The notes under the pieces are model-generated. The model saw only the letters and a list, made by a program, of their open reading frames with translations. It had not been told where the DNA came from and made no database searches. A DNA stretch of 64,000 nt. Origin: Portunus trituberculatus. Taxonomy: Eukaryota > Arthropoda > Malacostraca > Decapoda > Portunidae. Both the position numbers and the translations under genes were made by a program. The DNA lies in NCBI RefSeq assembly GCF_017591435.1, contig NC_059302.1:14299667-14363666 (forward strand). The letters run 5' to 3'. This document shows positions 40,742 to 53,640 of this stretch, in pieces (position 1 is the stretch's first letter; every line of letters starts with the position of its first letter).

Positions 40742-43120
40742 TTACCTAATTGTAACATACGGAAAAGAGCTATGCTCGTGTTGTCCCGTCTCCATATCTA
40801 TTAATGTCCAGCTTTTTCTTAAAATCATGAATATTCCTTGTTGACCACTTCCACGTCTAAACTATTCCATGCTTCCACCCTTCTATGAGGGAAGCTATAT
40901 TTTTCACATCTCTCCTATAAGTGGCCATTTTAGTTTTTTCCCATGCCCTCTCGACATTCTTTCATTCCACATACACAGATCTTCCCTATCCATTTTTTCC
41001 ATGCCAATCATCACTCTGTATATTGCTATCAGGTCTCCCTTTCTCTTCTGTTTTCCAGGGTTGGAAGTTGCATTCTTTTCAGTCTGTCTTCATAAGTCAA
41101 ATCTCTTAAGTCAGGCACCATTTTGTTGCAGCCCTCTGTACTTTCTCTAGTTTCCTTATGTGTTTCTTTAAGTTCGGAGCCCACTGTATTGTTGCATATT
41201 CAAGCCTCGGTCTTATCATTGCAGTAATTATTTTCTTCATCATTTCTTCATCTAGATATCTGAACGCCACTCTTATGTTCCTCAATAAGTTCAATACTTC
41301 TCCAATTATTTTGTTTATATGTCTCTCTGGCGATAGGTCATTGGTAATTGTCACCCCAAGGTCTTTTTCTTCATGACTGGTTTTATGTCTTCATTTCCTA
41401 TCTTGTACATACTCCTGATTCTTCTTTCACTCTTGCCAAACTCTATTTTCTTGCATTTTGTCGTGTTGAACTCCATTTGCCATGTACAGCTCCATTTCCA
41501 TATTCTGTCCAAGTCTTCCTGGAGTAGTTCGCAATCTTTGTCACATCTCACTTTTCTTAACAATTTTGCATCGTCTGCAAATAGGCTCACATAACTGGAC
41601 ACCCCATCCACCATGTCATTTATGTAGACTGAACATTACTGGTGCCAACACTGATCCCTGTGGAACTCCACTCTCCACCAATCCCCATTCTGATGGTCTG
41701 TCCTTAATTATTGTTCTCATTTCTCTTCCTACCAAAAGTCTTCCATCCATTTTAGTAAACTGCCATGCACTCCTCCTACCATTTCAAGTTTCCAGATCAG
41801 TCTCTGGTGTGGTACCTTATCAAAGGCCTTTTTTAAATCCAGATATATTCCATCAGCCCAACCATCTCTTTCCTGTATTACATCTATCACCCTCGAATAG
41901 TAACATATCAGGTTTGTCGTGCATGAACGCCCTTTCCTAAAACCAAATTGACACTCACAAAGTATGTCATTTTTCTCCAAGAAGTCTGTCCATCTAGTCT
42001 TCACCACCCTCTCACACATCTTAGCTACCACACTTGTAAGTGACACTGGTCTATAGTTCAATGGGTCTCTCTTGTTACCTGATTTATAGATTGGGACAAT
42101 GTTAGCTCTTTTCCAGTCTTGGGGCACTACACCTTCCCTTAATGAGGCATCAATTACTTCACAAACTTTTTCTGCCAATTGCTCCCTGCATTCTCTTAAA
42201 ATCCATCCTGATACCCCATCAGGTCCCACAGCTTTTCTCACTTCTAAACTCCCCATCATGTTCTTGATCTCCTCCACAGTTACTTGAAACTCCTTCATAA
42301 TCCCTTTCTGTTCCATTACCAGTGGTTTGTCAAAAGCAGTCTCCTTTGTGAATACCTTCCGAAAGCATCCATTCATAGCCTCTGCCATTTCCCTGGGATC
42401 TTCACTGTATACTCCATTTACTTCTAAACTTTCAATACTTTCTCTATTTTTGATGTTGTTGTTCACATGTCTGTAAAAAGCCTTGGTTGGTCTTTACATT
42501 TATCAATTATATCCTTTTCTTGTTTCTTTCTTTCTTCTCTTCTAATCAACACATATTCATTTCTTGCTCTTTTGTAACTTTCCACTGCTTAATCCGTCTT
42601 TTCCTTCTCCACCTCTTCCATGCATCCTCTTTTCTTGTTCTAGCCTTTTCACATCTATCGTTAAACCAGTCCTGCTTTCCAACTTCTCTATGTTGTCTTA
42701 TTGGTACAAATTTTTCTCACCTTCTTTGTATATTTTTATAAATTCCTTCCACTTTTCATTTGCTCCTTAGCACTCTTGAATTTCATCCAATTTGTCTCTT
42801 GAAAGAATTTCTTTAGGTTTCCAAAATCTGTCTTGGCATAATTCCATCTTCCCACTTTATATTCTTCATTTCTTCTAGATTTCTCTTCGTCTATCACCTT
42901 GAACTCCAAAACTGCATGATCACTCTTGCTAAAGGGCACTCCACCCTCATCTCCTCAATGACCATTGGCTCTGTACTAAAGACCAAGTCCAGTCTTGATG
43001 ATGCTCCCTCTCCTCCAAACCTAGTATCTTCTTTGACCCACTGAGTTAACACATTTTCATTGCCAGTGTCAATAGTGTATTTCCCATGTTGTCTCTGATC
43101 CTTCCATTGACCAGTCCTCC

Positions 43121-43121
<1 letters not shown>
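40739..43121 (-). mobile_element. LINE Q3, 5'-truncated Q-family copy
   Basis: 3' end TATTTACCTAATTGTAAC. RT complete; it retains FADD (Asp codon at 41573-41575) and the undeleted CTCCCTCTCC near 43003, unlike Q1 and Q2. Truncated in the endonuclease at 43121 next to (TG)n. Confidence 0.9.
40790..42466 (-). pseudogene. LINE Q3 reverse transcriptase
   Basis: The 245-codon block 41729-42466 runs from NNNIKNRESIESLEVNGVY through KAVGPDGVSGWILRECRE, CQFGFRKGRSCTTN and YLDLKKAFDKVPHQRL. After a small deletion near 41627 come SYVSLFADDAKLLRK (41351-41614) and the thumb NDLSPERHINKIIGEVLNLL. The least damaged Q-family RT in the window. Confidence 0.85.

Positions 43122-43178
<57 letters not shown>
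43122..43178. repeat. (TG)n junction between LINE Q3 (5') and LINE P5 (3')
   Basis: About 28 TG units. Confidence 0.95.
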
Positions 43179-43181
<3 letters not shown>

Positions 43182-46053
43182 TTACCTAGTTGTAGTTTTA
43201 CAGGGCCTGGGCTTTATGCTCGTGTGGCCCCGTCTCCATATCTACACTTATCCAATCTTACTTTAAAAGTATGCACACTCTTGCAGACACTACTTGTTCA
43301 TTTAAACTGTTCCACGTCTCAATACATCTTTATGGAAACTATATTTTTAACATCTCTCAGACATCTTCCTTTCTCAGCTTTTTACTATGCGATCTTGTGC
43401 TTCAATGTCATATTCTTCTCTCAGGATCAGTTTCTCATTATCCACTTGGTCCATTCCGTTGATCAATTTATAAACTTGTATCAGGTCTCCTCTCTCCTTC
43501 TTTGTTCCAGGTTGGTAGATCCATAGCCTTTAGTCTCTCCTCATATGTCATCCCTTCAAATTCTGGAACCATTCTTGTAGCTATTTTTTGTAGTCTCTCC
43601 AATTTCCTTATGTGTTTCTTTTTATGAGGGGTCCACACTACTCCTGCATATTCCAATCTGGGTCTTATTTAGTACTTATCAATTTCTTCATCATTTCTTT
43701 GTCCATGTGAAATGCTACTCCAATATTCCTTAGCAAATTATATGTTTCTCTAAAAATTCTATCAATATGGCTTACTGGTTGATTGTTTTCTTCCATGTCA
43801 CTCCCAAGTCCTTTTCCTTTTTACTTTCTCCAGTTCTACTCCATCTCCCATCTTATAGATTCCCACAGGTCGTCTTTCACTCTTTCCCATTTCCATGACA
43901 TGGCTTTTGTTCACATTGAATTCCATTTCCCACTTTTGCTCCATTCCCAGATCTTATTTAGGTCTTCTTGCAGTATTTCACAATCCTCTTTTGCTTTATA
44001 ATTCTGCACAGTTTCGTATCATCTGCAAACAGATTTATGTAGTTGTTCACTCCTTCTGGCATGTCGTTAATATAAATGAGGAAAAGTATTGGTGCCAATA
44101 CTGACCCTGTGGCACTCCGCTTTCTACTGCTCTCCACTTGACTTCATATCTTTAACTATTGTCCTTATTTCTCTCCCCCTCAAATAATTTTCTATCCATC
44201 TCAATGTGCTTCCTTTTAAGCCACCCTTCTCCTCTAACTTCCATAGTAATCTTGCATGTGGCACTTTGTCAAACGCCTTTTTAAATCCAAATAAATACAG
44301 TCAACCCATCCTCTCTCTCTTGTACTCTATCAACTATTCTAGAATAGAAACTCAATAAATTAGTTACACAAGACCGTCTTTTCTAAAACCAAATTGGCTA
44401 TTTGATATTAATTTGTTGTCTTCAAGAACTCGATCCATTGTTTCTTTATTATTCTTTCACACATCTTGCATATTACACTAGTTAGTGATACCGGTCTGTA
44501 ATTCAAAGGTTCTTCCTTCCTTCCACTCTTATATATGGGAACCACCTCAGCTCTTTTCCATTCTACTGGTACTGTTCCATTATCTATTGAGCATTTTATG
44601 ATGTATATAGGACTTGCTAGTTCTTCCTACATTCTTTCAGTATTCTGCCTGAGACTTCATCTGGTCCCACTGCCTTGTCTTCATCCAGTTCCTTCATTAA
44701 TTTTTTTTATTTCAAGCTTGGTTACTTTAATCTCTTTCATATAGACTGTCTCTCTATTACCCTGTGGCCTTTCAAATTTAGATTCCTTAGTAAAGACCTC
44801 CTGAATTTATTATTTAATAGTTCTGCCATAGTTTTTGGGTCTTCCACCATCCCGTTCTCTCCTTTTAACCTTTCTATTGTTTCTCTTTGTCTAATTTTTC
44901 CATTTATGAATCTATAGAACAATTTTGGTTGCTCCTTACATTTTTCGACAATGTCCTTTTCAAAGTTCTTTTCCTCTTCCTTTCTCACCTTAACATATTC
45001 ATTTCTCGCTGCCTTGAAGTTTTCCTTATTTGTTGGATTTCTATTTCTCCTCCACCTTTTCCATGCTCCATCTCTTTTCTCCTTTGCCCTAGCACACCTT
45101 GCATTAAACCAATCTTTCTTTCCTTCTTCTTTAGGTCTATATATATTTTTTTTTTTTTATTTTTACTTATCAACTCATACATTTTCTTGTTTACAGTTTC
45201 TGAGTTCTCTCTCACTCATTCTTCTCTGCTCCCACTCATTGTGATTGATTTATAAACTGTCACTGTCATTCACCTCACTGATCAGCACTGTCATGTACAC
45301 AGACTCACTTGTTTCTGTCACTGTCAGGCATACTATTTTCCTCCACATATTTCGGGACATATTCCCTGACTCCTGTTTTGTATATTTTCAAAAATAAGTT
45401 ATATTTGTCTTGTATTGTCTCTGAGTTTTCCATCTCCTCCCAGTCTACGTTTTTAAAATAGTTCTTGAGATTCTCAATATCAGCCTTTCTATAATCTAAT
45501 CGGTCTCCTTTGTATGAATTGTCTCTATCTTCCTTTCCCTCTTCTATATCTATTTCTAATATTGCATGGTCACTCTTTCCCAATGGGCACATATCTTATA
45601 TCATCATTCATTTGTAAAAACTAGGTCCAATCTTGCCGGCTCATCGTTTCCTCTGAATCATGTGCATTCCTTTACTCTCTGGTCCATCATATTGTTTATC
45701 ATTAGGTTCAAGAATCTTTCTCCCCAGGCTTCTTCCCCCATACCACTTTCATAATTTTCCCAGTCCACTTCTTTACAGTTGAAATCTCTTACTAATATCA
45801 CTTTTCTCCTTTCTTTAATGATTCTCGTTAGACTCCTTATTGTGTCATCTATCATGTCTTTATATTCTTCATTGGTCCATGAATTTGTTTTTGGTGGCAC
45901 ATATGTTACAATGATTGTTAACTCTTTTTTATTAATATGCATCTTAATATACAATACTTCTGCTTTTCTTTCCCCACATTCCATTTCATTTATCACTATC
46001 TCCTTCCTTAACATAATCATGACTCCTCCTCCTCCTTTACCCACTCTGTCTCT
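43179..46053 (-). mobile_element. LINE P5, long 5'-truncated P-family copy
   Basis: 3' end TATTTACCTAGTTGTAG (43179). RT 43270-44900 with many small indels; endonuclease 45305-46044 (GKGGGGVMIMLRKEI, TYVPPKTNSWTNEEYKDM, DFNCKEVDWENYESGMGEE, CPLGKSDHAILEIDI). It contains an extra block of about 195 bp near 45142-45342. Truncated in the endonuclease at a CTCTGTCTC/(TG)n junction. Confidence 0.87.
45142..45342. other. About 195-bp extra block within LINE P5
   Basis: Compared with P2 (GGTCTATATTTCGG), P5 has about 195 extra bases starting with T14 and containing repeated TCACTGTCA motifs. One part encodes ENSETVNKK on the minus strand, echoing ENSETIQDKY just upstream, so the block may be partly derived from the LINE itself. 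Confidence 0.55.
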
Positions 46054-46070
46054 GTGTGTGTGTGTGTGTG
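46053..46070. repeat. (TG)n junction between LINE P5 (5') and LINE P6 (3')
   Basis: About 9 TG units. Confidence 0.93.
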
Positions 46071-46683
46071 TATTTACCTAGTTGTAGTTTTACAGGGCCT
46101 GGGCTTTATGCTGTGTCCCGTCTCCATATTACACTTATCCAATCTTACTTTAAAAGTGTGCACACTCGTTGCAGACACTACTTCTTCATCTAAACTGTTC
46201 CACGTCTCAATACATCTCTGCGGAAAACTATATATTTTTAATATCTCTCAGACATCTTCCTTTTCTCAGCTTTTTACTATGCGATCTTGTGCTTCGGATG
46301 TCATATTCTTCTCTCAGGATCAGTTTCTCATTATCCACTTGGTCCATTCCGTTGATCAATTTATAAACTTGTATCAGGTCTCCTCTCTCCTTCTTTGTTT
46401 CATTGGTAGATCCATAGCCTTTAATCTCTCCTCATATGTCATCCTTCAAATTCTGGAACCATTCTTGTAGCTATTCTTTGTAGCCTCTCAATTTCCTTAT
46501 GTGTTTTTTTTATGGTCCACACTACTCCTGCATATTCCAATCTGGGTCTTATTATAGTACTTATCAATTTCTTCATCATTTCTTTGTCCATGTAGTGAAA
46601 TGCTACTCCAATATTCCTTAGCAAATTATATGTTTCTCTAAAAATTCTTTCAATGTGGCTTACTGGTTGATTGTTTTCTTCCA
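46071..46683 (-). mobile_element. LINE P6, short 5'-truncated P-family copy
   Basis: 3' end TATTTACCTAGTTG and RT C-terminal codons (MEENNQPVSHIERIFRETYN, RPRLEYAGVVW, MVPEFEG). Truncated at CCATGTG next to (TG)n. Confidence 0.87.
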
Positions 46684-46701
46684 TGTGTGTGTGTGTGTGT
46701 G
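46684..46701. repeat. (GT)n junction between LINE P6 and LINE P7
   Basis: About 9 GT units. Confidence 0.93.
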
Positions 46702-46985
46702 TATTTACCTAGTTGTATTTACCTTGTTGTAATATTTATCCTCTTTTTGTGTCTGTCCGTCTCATATCTACACTTATCCAATTTTTCTTTAAAATTATGC
46801 ACACTCGTTGCTGACACCACTTCTTCACTCAAAATGTTCGACATCTCAACACATCTTTGCGGGAAACTATATTTTTAATATCTCTCAGACATCTTCCCTT
46901 CCTCAGTTTTTACTATGCGATCTTGTGCTTTGAATGTCATATTCTTCTCTCAGGATCAATTTCTCATTATCCACTTTATCCATTC

Positions 46986-46988
<3 letters not shown>
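46701..46988 (-). mobile_element. LINE P7, about 290-bp 3' fragment of the P family
   Basis: 3' end with TATTTACCTAGTTG and TATTTACCTTGTTG units, then the extreme C-terminal RT codons. Several small deletions. Truncated at TTCCATGTG. Confidence 0.83.

Positions 46989-47070
<82 letters not shown>
46988..47070. repeat. (GT)n junction between LINE P7 (5') and LINE R1 (3')
   Basis: About 41 GT units. Confidence 0.95.
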
Positions 47071-47072
<2 letters not shown>

Positions 47073-47264
47073 TTACCTATTTGTGTATTACAGGGCCCGA
47101 GCTAAGCTCTCTGTGTCCTGTCTTCTTGTCCACTCCTGTCATATCTCTCTTTCATCTGATTGACACACACCGCGTCAACAACATCACTGCTCAGTTTATT
47201 CCACTTATCAATCCTACGATGCTGGAAACTGTATTGTCTCACGTCATTTAGACAGATGTCTTTA

Positions 47265-48710
47265 TTAATTTTTTCCATGTCCTCGGAGATGATTACTTGT
47301 GGTCACCTTTATCAACTCTCTGTCCAGTATGTCAATCTTGTTCACCAATTTATACATAGTTATCATGTCTCCTCTTGTTCTTCTCTCTTCTAATGTGGTC
47401 AGCCCCAGCTTCCTCAGTCTTTCCTCATAGTCTAACTCCTGAGTCCTGGTACCATCCTTGTTGCCAGCCTCTGTACCCTTTCCACCTTCTTCACATTTTT
47501 CTTCATATGCGGTGACCAGACACAAGCTGCATATTCTAACTGGGGTCTTATTAAGGTACATAATATCTTCTTCATCATTCCTTCATCTAGGTAGTGGAAT
47601 GCAAGGCCAATATTTTGAAGCATGTTATATGTTTTCCAAAATATCTTGTTAATGTGTTTCTCCGGTGACAAAGTGTTTTGCACGGTTACTCCTAAGTCTT
47701 TCTCCTCATTGGTCTCTTTAATTTTCTCATCACCCAGCCTGTAATCCCTGTTTGGTCTGTATCTACTTCTTCCCATTTTCATAACATGGGTCTTGTCTAT
47801 ATTAAATTCCATCTGCCACTCTTACTCCACTCATATATTTTATCAAGATCTTCCTGTAACTTGTTACAATCTTCCACATTCTTTACTCTCCTCATAATTT
47901 TAGTATCGTCCGCAAACATGTTCATGTAACTGTCAATTCCTACTGGCATATCATTAACATAAATCAAAAACATGATGGGACCAAGCACTGACCCTTGTGG
48001 AACTCCACTGGTTACCTTCTTCCACTCGGACTTCCTTCCTCTCACCACTGTTCTCATTTCTCTTCCCACTAAGTAATTTTCCATCCATTTTGCTAGTTTA
48101 TCATTTACTCCTCCAATCTTCTTTAGTTTCCACATCAGTCTATTGTGTGGTACTTTATCAAAGGCCTTTCTCAAGTCCAGGTAGATAGCATCCACCCATC
48201 CCTCTCTATGTTGTAGTATGTCAGTCACTCTTGAATAAAAACATAATAAATTGGATACGCACGATCTTCCTTTTCTGAAACCAAACTGTCTTTCACTCAG
48301 AATGTTTTCACTTTCTAGATACTCACTCCACTTAGCTTTAATTACTTCTTCACATACCTTGCACAATATACTAGTCAACGATACTGGTCTATAATTTAGC
48401 GGTTCCATTCTACTACCATTCTTATATATAGGCACAATGTCAGCTCTTTTCCACTCTTTCGGGACTAATCCTGTTCGTATGGAGGTTTCCACAATATCAA
48501 ATACGGGTTCAACAATTGATCCTTACATTCATTTAGCAACCTCCCAGATATGCCATCAGGCCCCATTGATTTATTAATATCCAGATTGCTTATAATTTTC
48601 CTTACATCTTCCTTAGTAACCATGATGTCCTGCATTTGCTTTATTTCCGTAGGCCTTTCTCCCATAAAATGCTCCTCCTTTGTAAACACTTTGCAAAAGT
48701 TGTCGTTCAA
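47265..48710 (-). pseudogene. LINE R1 reverse transcriptase
   Basis: DINKSMGPDGISGRLLNECK, WKRADIVPIYKNGSRMEPLN, YRPVSLTSILCKVCEEVIK, RQFGFRKGRSCVSN, IYLDLRKAFDKVPH (motif A), TSGVPQGSVLGPIMFLIYVN (motif B) and MFADDTKIMRR (motif C intact). Thumb RPQLEYAACVWSPHMKKN and RLRKLGLTTLEERRTRGD. Breaks near 48490, 47805 and 47440 only. Palm motifs are all present in one block (47797-48492). Confidence 0.87.
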
Positions 48711-48794
48711 AATTTCAGCTATATCTCCAGCATCCTCATATACTTCTTCCCGTTTTTACCTTTTCTATTGCCTCCCTTATATTTAGTTTTCCAT

Positions 48795-49097
48795 TTATGA
48801 ATTTGTAAAACATTTTGGGTCACTATCACAGTTTTCCACCACCCTCTGTTCATATTCCTTCTGTGCTGTTCTCCTTACTTCAACATATCTATTCCTTGCT
48901 GTTTTGTAAACTTCTCTTGATAATACATCACTGTTTTTCTTAAGTTTCTTCCATGTCTTTTCTTTGTTCTTTTTTGCTTCTTCACAATTTCTATTAAACC
49001 ATTGTTTATTATTTAAAGTCCTCTTTCTATGATATGGCACAAACTTTTTCACAGCAGAGTTATATAAATCCATAAATTTATCATATTTCAATTGCAT
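48795..49097 (-). pseudogene. LINE R1 connector between endonuclease and RT
   Basis: Basic region: LKYDKFMDLYNSAVKKFVPY, NNKQWFNRNCEEAKKNKEKT and ARNRYVEVRRTAQKEYEQR. The same W-N-C-AK layout is seen in P1 (DWFNARCARAKEKRD). Confidence 0.75.
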
Positions 49098-49106
49098 ATC
49101 TCTTTA

Positions 49107-50000
49107 CTAGTATACCACGGACCAGTCAATTTCATTAAAGAACTCCCTTATATGGTTATAATTTGCCCTAATATAACTTAATTTTTCCTCCCTGTGTTCC
49201 ACAATCTTATTCATGCTTAATTCCATATCCAGCTCAAAGCTTAGGACATCATGATCGCTTCTCCCCAAGGGACATTCATGTTCAATTTCCTCTTTTAGAG
49301 AGATGCCCCTGGTAAATACCATATCCAACCTTGCTGCAACATCTTGTCCCCTGCACCTTTTTGGTGATCTCACCCACTGTGTCATCAAGTTATTTGTTGC
49401 TACATTTAACAATTCCTCTGCCCACTCACCACCGTTCACCACTTCGTAGTCTTCCCACACTATTTCTTTACAATTAAAGTCTCCAACTATCATCACTCTA
49501 TCCTTTCTGATGAGTTCTTGCTTCATTCTGTCTAGAGTATTTCTCATCACCATTTGGTACTGTTCATATTCCCAAGCACTGGTTCTGGGTGATATGTATA
49601 CTGTTATAATATTAATGTCCCTCTTGCCATCTGTTATAAGCATACTTATCACTTCCTCATTTCTCTTACTATAGTTCACCTCCTTCACTATCAGATCTTC
49701 CTTAGTAAGAACCATTATACCACCACCTCCTTTATTTTTTCTATCATTTCTCCATACTTTGTAGTGTTTTACAACAAACCAATCTAGCTTTATTTCGGGC
49801 CTTAGCTTTGTTTCCATCACACACATTATGTCCGGTTCATTATTTCTTAGGTAATCCATACGTTCTAGCCTCTTAGACAGAAATCCATCTAAATTCGTGT
49901 AAGTCACTTGTATTCCATTCCTAGTCTCTTTCTTCCATATAATGTCTGTTCCATCTGTTTTATCTACCATTTCTTTAGCCTCCCATTTCTCATCCTCCAA
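49107..50000 (-). pseudogene. LINE R1 endonuclease
   Basis: A nearly complete APE-type endonuclease in one frame: VTYTNLDGFLSKRLERMDYL (Asn motif), IMCVMETKLRPEIKLDW (catalytic Glu), VYISPRTSAWEYEQY, VMIVGDFNCKEIVWEDYEVV (Asp/Asn motif), ARLDMVFTRG and CPLGRSDHDVLSFEL (Asp-His). It may be biochemically intact as a domain. It ends at a stop after EIDWSVVY; the connector resumes at 49097. Confidence 0.85.
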
Positions 50001-50044
50001 AAAAACTTGGTCTTTTCCTCCTCTGTTCTTTCGTCATTCCTCTC

Positions 50045-50918
50045 TCACTTCAGTTTCATTCGTTCATCCTGTGACATATTTCTTATGTAAATTGTTTTGG
50101 TTTCCTCAGAGTCCTTAAGTTTCCAAGCCCTCCTCAGCAAGGCCTCAGCTGCCACCTGAGACTTTAATTTCAATTTTAATGGTCTATTCTTGCCTTCCTC
50201 AAAAGCTCCTAATCTCACACTTTCTTCTACCTCAGCATACAGGCCCTCTTCCTCTACTGAGATCTTATTCAGTAAAGACTTAATCCTGTCCTTTTCCTTA
50301 TCCCTCCTATCCTGCCAGTTCCTGTTAGTTTCTTCCCTCAATCCTGTTATGATCACACATTTTTCTTTTCAGCAATATCTCTCACCATATACTCATTTCC
50401 CTTTAGTGCCTTTACCATTTCACTCTGCATAATCACTTTATTTTCCTCTTCCTGCTTTTTCACTATCTCCCTAAAGGACCTTTGTACCTCCTGATGTTCA
50501 TGGTTCACTTCTTTCATCCTGGCATCAATTAGGTTAAGGAATTCCTCCTTCCTCAAGTCCCCTTCGGATATTTTCTTCTCCATTTCTATGAGTTTAGCCT
50601 TCATCTCTTCACATTGTTTCCTTAGTTGTTGGTTTTCTTTCTCCATTTCTACTTTTTCCCTCAATAGCTTTTTGTTCTCTATCGTTAATAGATCTCTTTT
50701 TTGAAGGAATCGTTCTCCGCTATGACTCTATCCAGTTTTTCTTCTATGGATAAAATGTTTAGGAACTTACTTTCTAATGCCTGAATTCTTGCATCCATAT
50801 CTAATTTCTCCAGTCCTCTTGGAGTAGTTACGAACCCTTCAAAGTCCCGGGCTTGTTGAAGCGTGGACGCCATGATTGTTACCGTCAGCTGATTACGGCC
50901 AAAACAATCACCGCCCAC
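50045..50918 (-). pseudogene. LINE R1 ORF1-like region: coiled coil plus RRM-like domain
   Basis: N-terminus MASTLQQARDFEGFVTTPRG (ATG near 50873), coiled coil EKVEMEKENQQLRKQCEEMK, then VIITGLREETNRNWQDRR, a conserved RLGAFEEGKNRPLKLKLKS and ETKTIYIRNMSQDERMKLK. After a single stop the frame resumes NDERTEEEKTKFFWRMRNGR, directly leading into the endonuclease. This supports a single fused reading frame in the ancestral element. Confidence 0.72.
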
Positions 50919-51034
50919 ACTCTCCGCTCAGGGACCACTCTCCATATCCCGCTTGAAAATGGCCCACTTTCTACACTATGCAGCAGTAGGACATTAATAG
51001 GACGTTGACACATTTCACTCTGCGTAATCACTTT

Positions 51035-51035
<1 letters not shown>

Positions 51036-51112
<77 letters not shown>
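51036..51112. repeat. (GT)n at the right edge of the LINE array
   Basis: About 38 GT units; adjoins the 5' end of LINE R1. Sequence to the right is ordinary intron. Confidence 0.95.
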
Positions 51113-51116
<4 letters not shown>

Positions 51117-51936
51117 ATAACAGCAACAGCTGCAGCAGTAGCAGTTCACCTTTTAAATAATGTGTTCCAGGTTGATGCATGTAATGAAAGGTTACAGCAT
51201 TAAAAATATGTCCATTAGTTTGTGAACTGAGAGTGATAGGAAGTTGTGCCACAGATCCAGAGAGACAAGAGTAGAGGGTGAGTAAGAGTGGTAGATATCC
51301 TAGCAGTGAGCTAAGACAGACATCTAACAAAAAATAAGGATAAAATCATGTATTCTTTTGTTTATGTATCTCATCTGCATCAAGTCAGAAACTTTACATA
51401 ACATGTTGCTTGCAATTAATATAATTGATTCAGCCTGATTACTCTGATCTATCCACATGATATCAACATTTTACATAAACTAGGTACTACTTACTGTAAT
51501 GACTAAATGAAGTTTGTATTTTTATATCATATTTCTAAGTTATATTTTGAAAGACTCAACCTATGAAGTTATTCTAGTAACTTCAAACCAGGGACAAAGG
51601 TAAAACCATAACTCTGGATTCAAAAGTTAATTATGCAACAGAACTCCATATGCTTATGCTACTTATATTATATAACAGTTTTCAATTCTTAGTAGTCATC
51701 ACTAACCTCTATGAAAAATCACTAACTTTCTCTCTTTTTCGTCTTACATTATCTACCTCATAATCAAATTACTATCCCATTTTTTTTCCTGGCATATGCA
51801 TTCTTAATAAAGTATCAAGGGTAAATATCTCCCTCAAAAGAACCCTATTATGCATGTTGCTAGAGTACACATATTAGAAAATAATGAGAAATACTGATCT
51901 AGAACAATCATGAGTAAAACAATCAACATATATCTA
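51113..51936. other. Intronic sequence, nothing recognised
   Basis: AT-rich, no coding or repeat boundaries seen. Confidence 0.5.
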
Positions 51937-52479
<543 letters not shown>

Positions 52480-53640
52480 ACAGTGAAAGACTTAATTGTC
52501 AGATTTACGGATGGCAGAGAGAAAAAACTTCCTCCCAAAATCTTCAAAAATAGCTTCCAAGAGGCTTTGGAAAGTATTCAGCAGAACCATGAGTGTGATC
52601 AAATGAAAACTTTGAGCCAATCTTCACATTGTAGCTAAGGAACTGAAAGAAAGAAATCACTCTCTTCTTTAAAATGTCTTGCTACATACAGTGCAAGATA
52701 CTATGAGGCATTACTTTGGATTTAAGAGTTAAAAAGCATGAGAGAAGCCTCTGATAAACATGCACCAGAGGAAGAATAGGCTGCTTTTCGTTAATAAATA
52801 CAAAGATCTTGAAAATTAGCATGTTCTGTGTGCATGGTGGAAACTCAGCAAAAGTATACCATCACCCAGGCTCTGACCTCACAAAGCCATACTTCACATG
52901 CAAGACTACAAAGCATCCTCCCTGCGGTTGCTTTTCCTTTTATGATGTTGGAAAACATCATAAAAGAGGTGTAATATTCTGAAATACTAAATGACCACTT
53001 GGAAGCCTGTTTTGAAAACACATATGCTCAATTTTTCCAACTGGATGGAGCATCATCCCACACAGCCAAAGACATGATACACAGGCTTAATGAATGTAAC
53101 ACTGAGAGGAAATAGGAATGGGCAGGTCAGTCTCTCAATATTTCTCACACAGAATGTCTCTAAGCCATCATTAGAAGCAAATTATGGTCACAAGGCAGCT
53201 CTGTTATCCCAAACGTGAAATGGGGATATGAAGATGATGGAAAGAACTTAAGCTTTAGACTACAAAATCTAGCTAATTATGTACCAAGTTGTCTCAAGAT
53301 CACCATCAAGACACAGCGCTAGACTATAAAATATATTTTACTTTTTTTCCCAAGAGAAGAGTCTGCCATGTGTGCAAATGAGTAAACTCATTGAAGATGC
53401 ACACAGACTTTTTGCATTGACTGTAGCAGTCAATATAGCATGGATTGCAGTAACCCCGATGTTGATGGGCACTCTGAGCTACAGCCATCACTTACCAGTT
53501 TGGTACTAGTGATTAGCACTATTCCCCAAATTTCTGTCTTTCTACTACCTTGCCAGCATGATACTGCTGAGGTCTGCCAAGTTGGCCATCAAGCAGGGAA
53601 TATTTTCTATGTATTGCCATAAAATCATGGATTTTAGCAT
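52480..53640 (+). mobile_element. Decayed Tc1/mariner-type transposon
   Basis: The plus strand encodes, across several frames, a Tc1-like transposase: a region near 52790-52850 resembling the first-Asp area (KYKDLEN, ADE-like positions mutated), then FENTYAQFFQLDGASSHTAK (second Asp, about 53037) and ISHTECLWAI-like sequence (Glu, about 53145) with roughly 34-36 residues between, as in DD34E transposases. Many stops and frameshifts. TIRs were not identified with confidence, so the ends are approximate. Confidence 0.65.
52790..53250 (+). pseudogene. Tc1-type transposase catalytic-domain remnant
   Basis: QLDGASSHTAKDMIHRLNEC matches the pattern (F-Q-D-A-CHTA) preceding the second catalytic Asp neighbourhood of Tc1/mariner enzymes. 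GQSLNISHTECL matches the (G-SPDL-P-E-LW) pattern carrying the Glu. A TAG in the expected Trp codon and frame changes show it is dead. Confidence 0.65.

Larger units (their letters stand above)
47069..51035 (-). mobile_element. LINE R1, near full-length R-family CR1/L2-like element
   Basis: 3' end TATTTACCTATTTGTGTATTAC; RT 47265-48710; endonuclease 49107-50000; RRM-like region 50045-50356; coiled coil 50353-50870; leader to about 51035 abutting (GT)n. It has the longest open blocks of any LINE in the window, with only a handful of frame breaks. No polyA. Confidence 0.92.

Noticed and set aside
37530..46100. CRISPR-like array of regularly repeated units
   Set aside because: The repeated TATTTACCTAG...CAGGGCCTGG blocks are LINE 3' ends at irregular spacing of 0.3-4 kb, in a eukaryotic intron.
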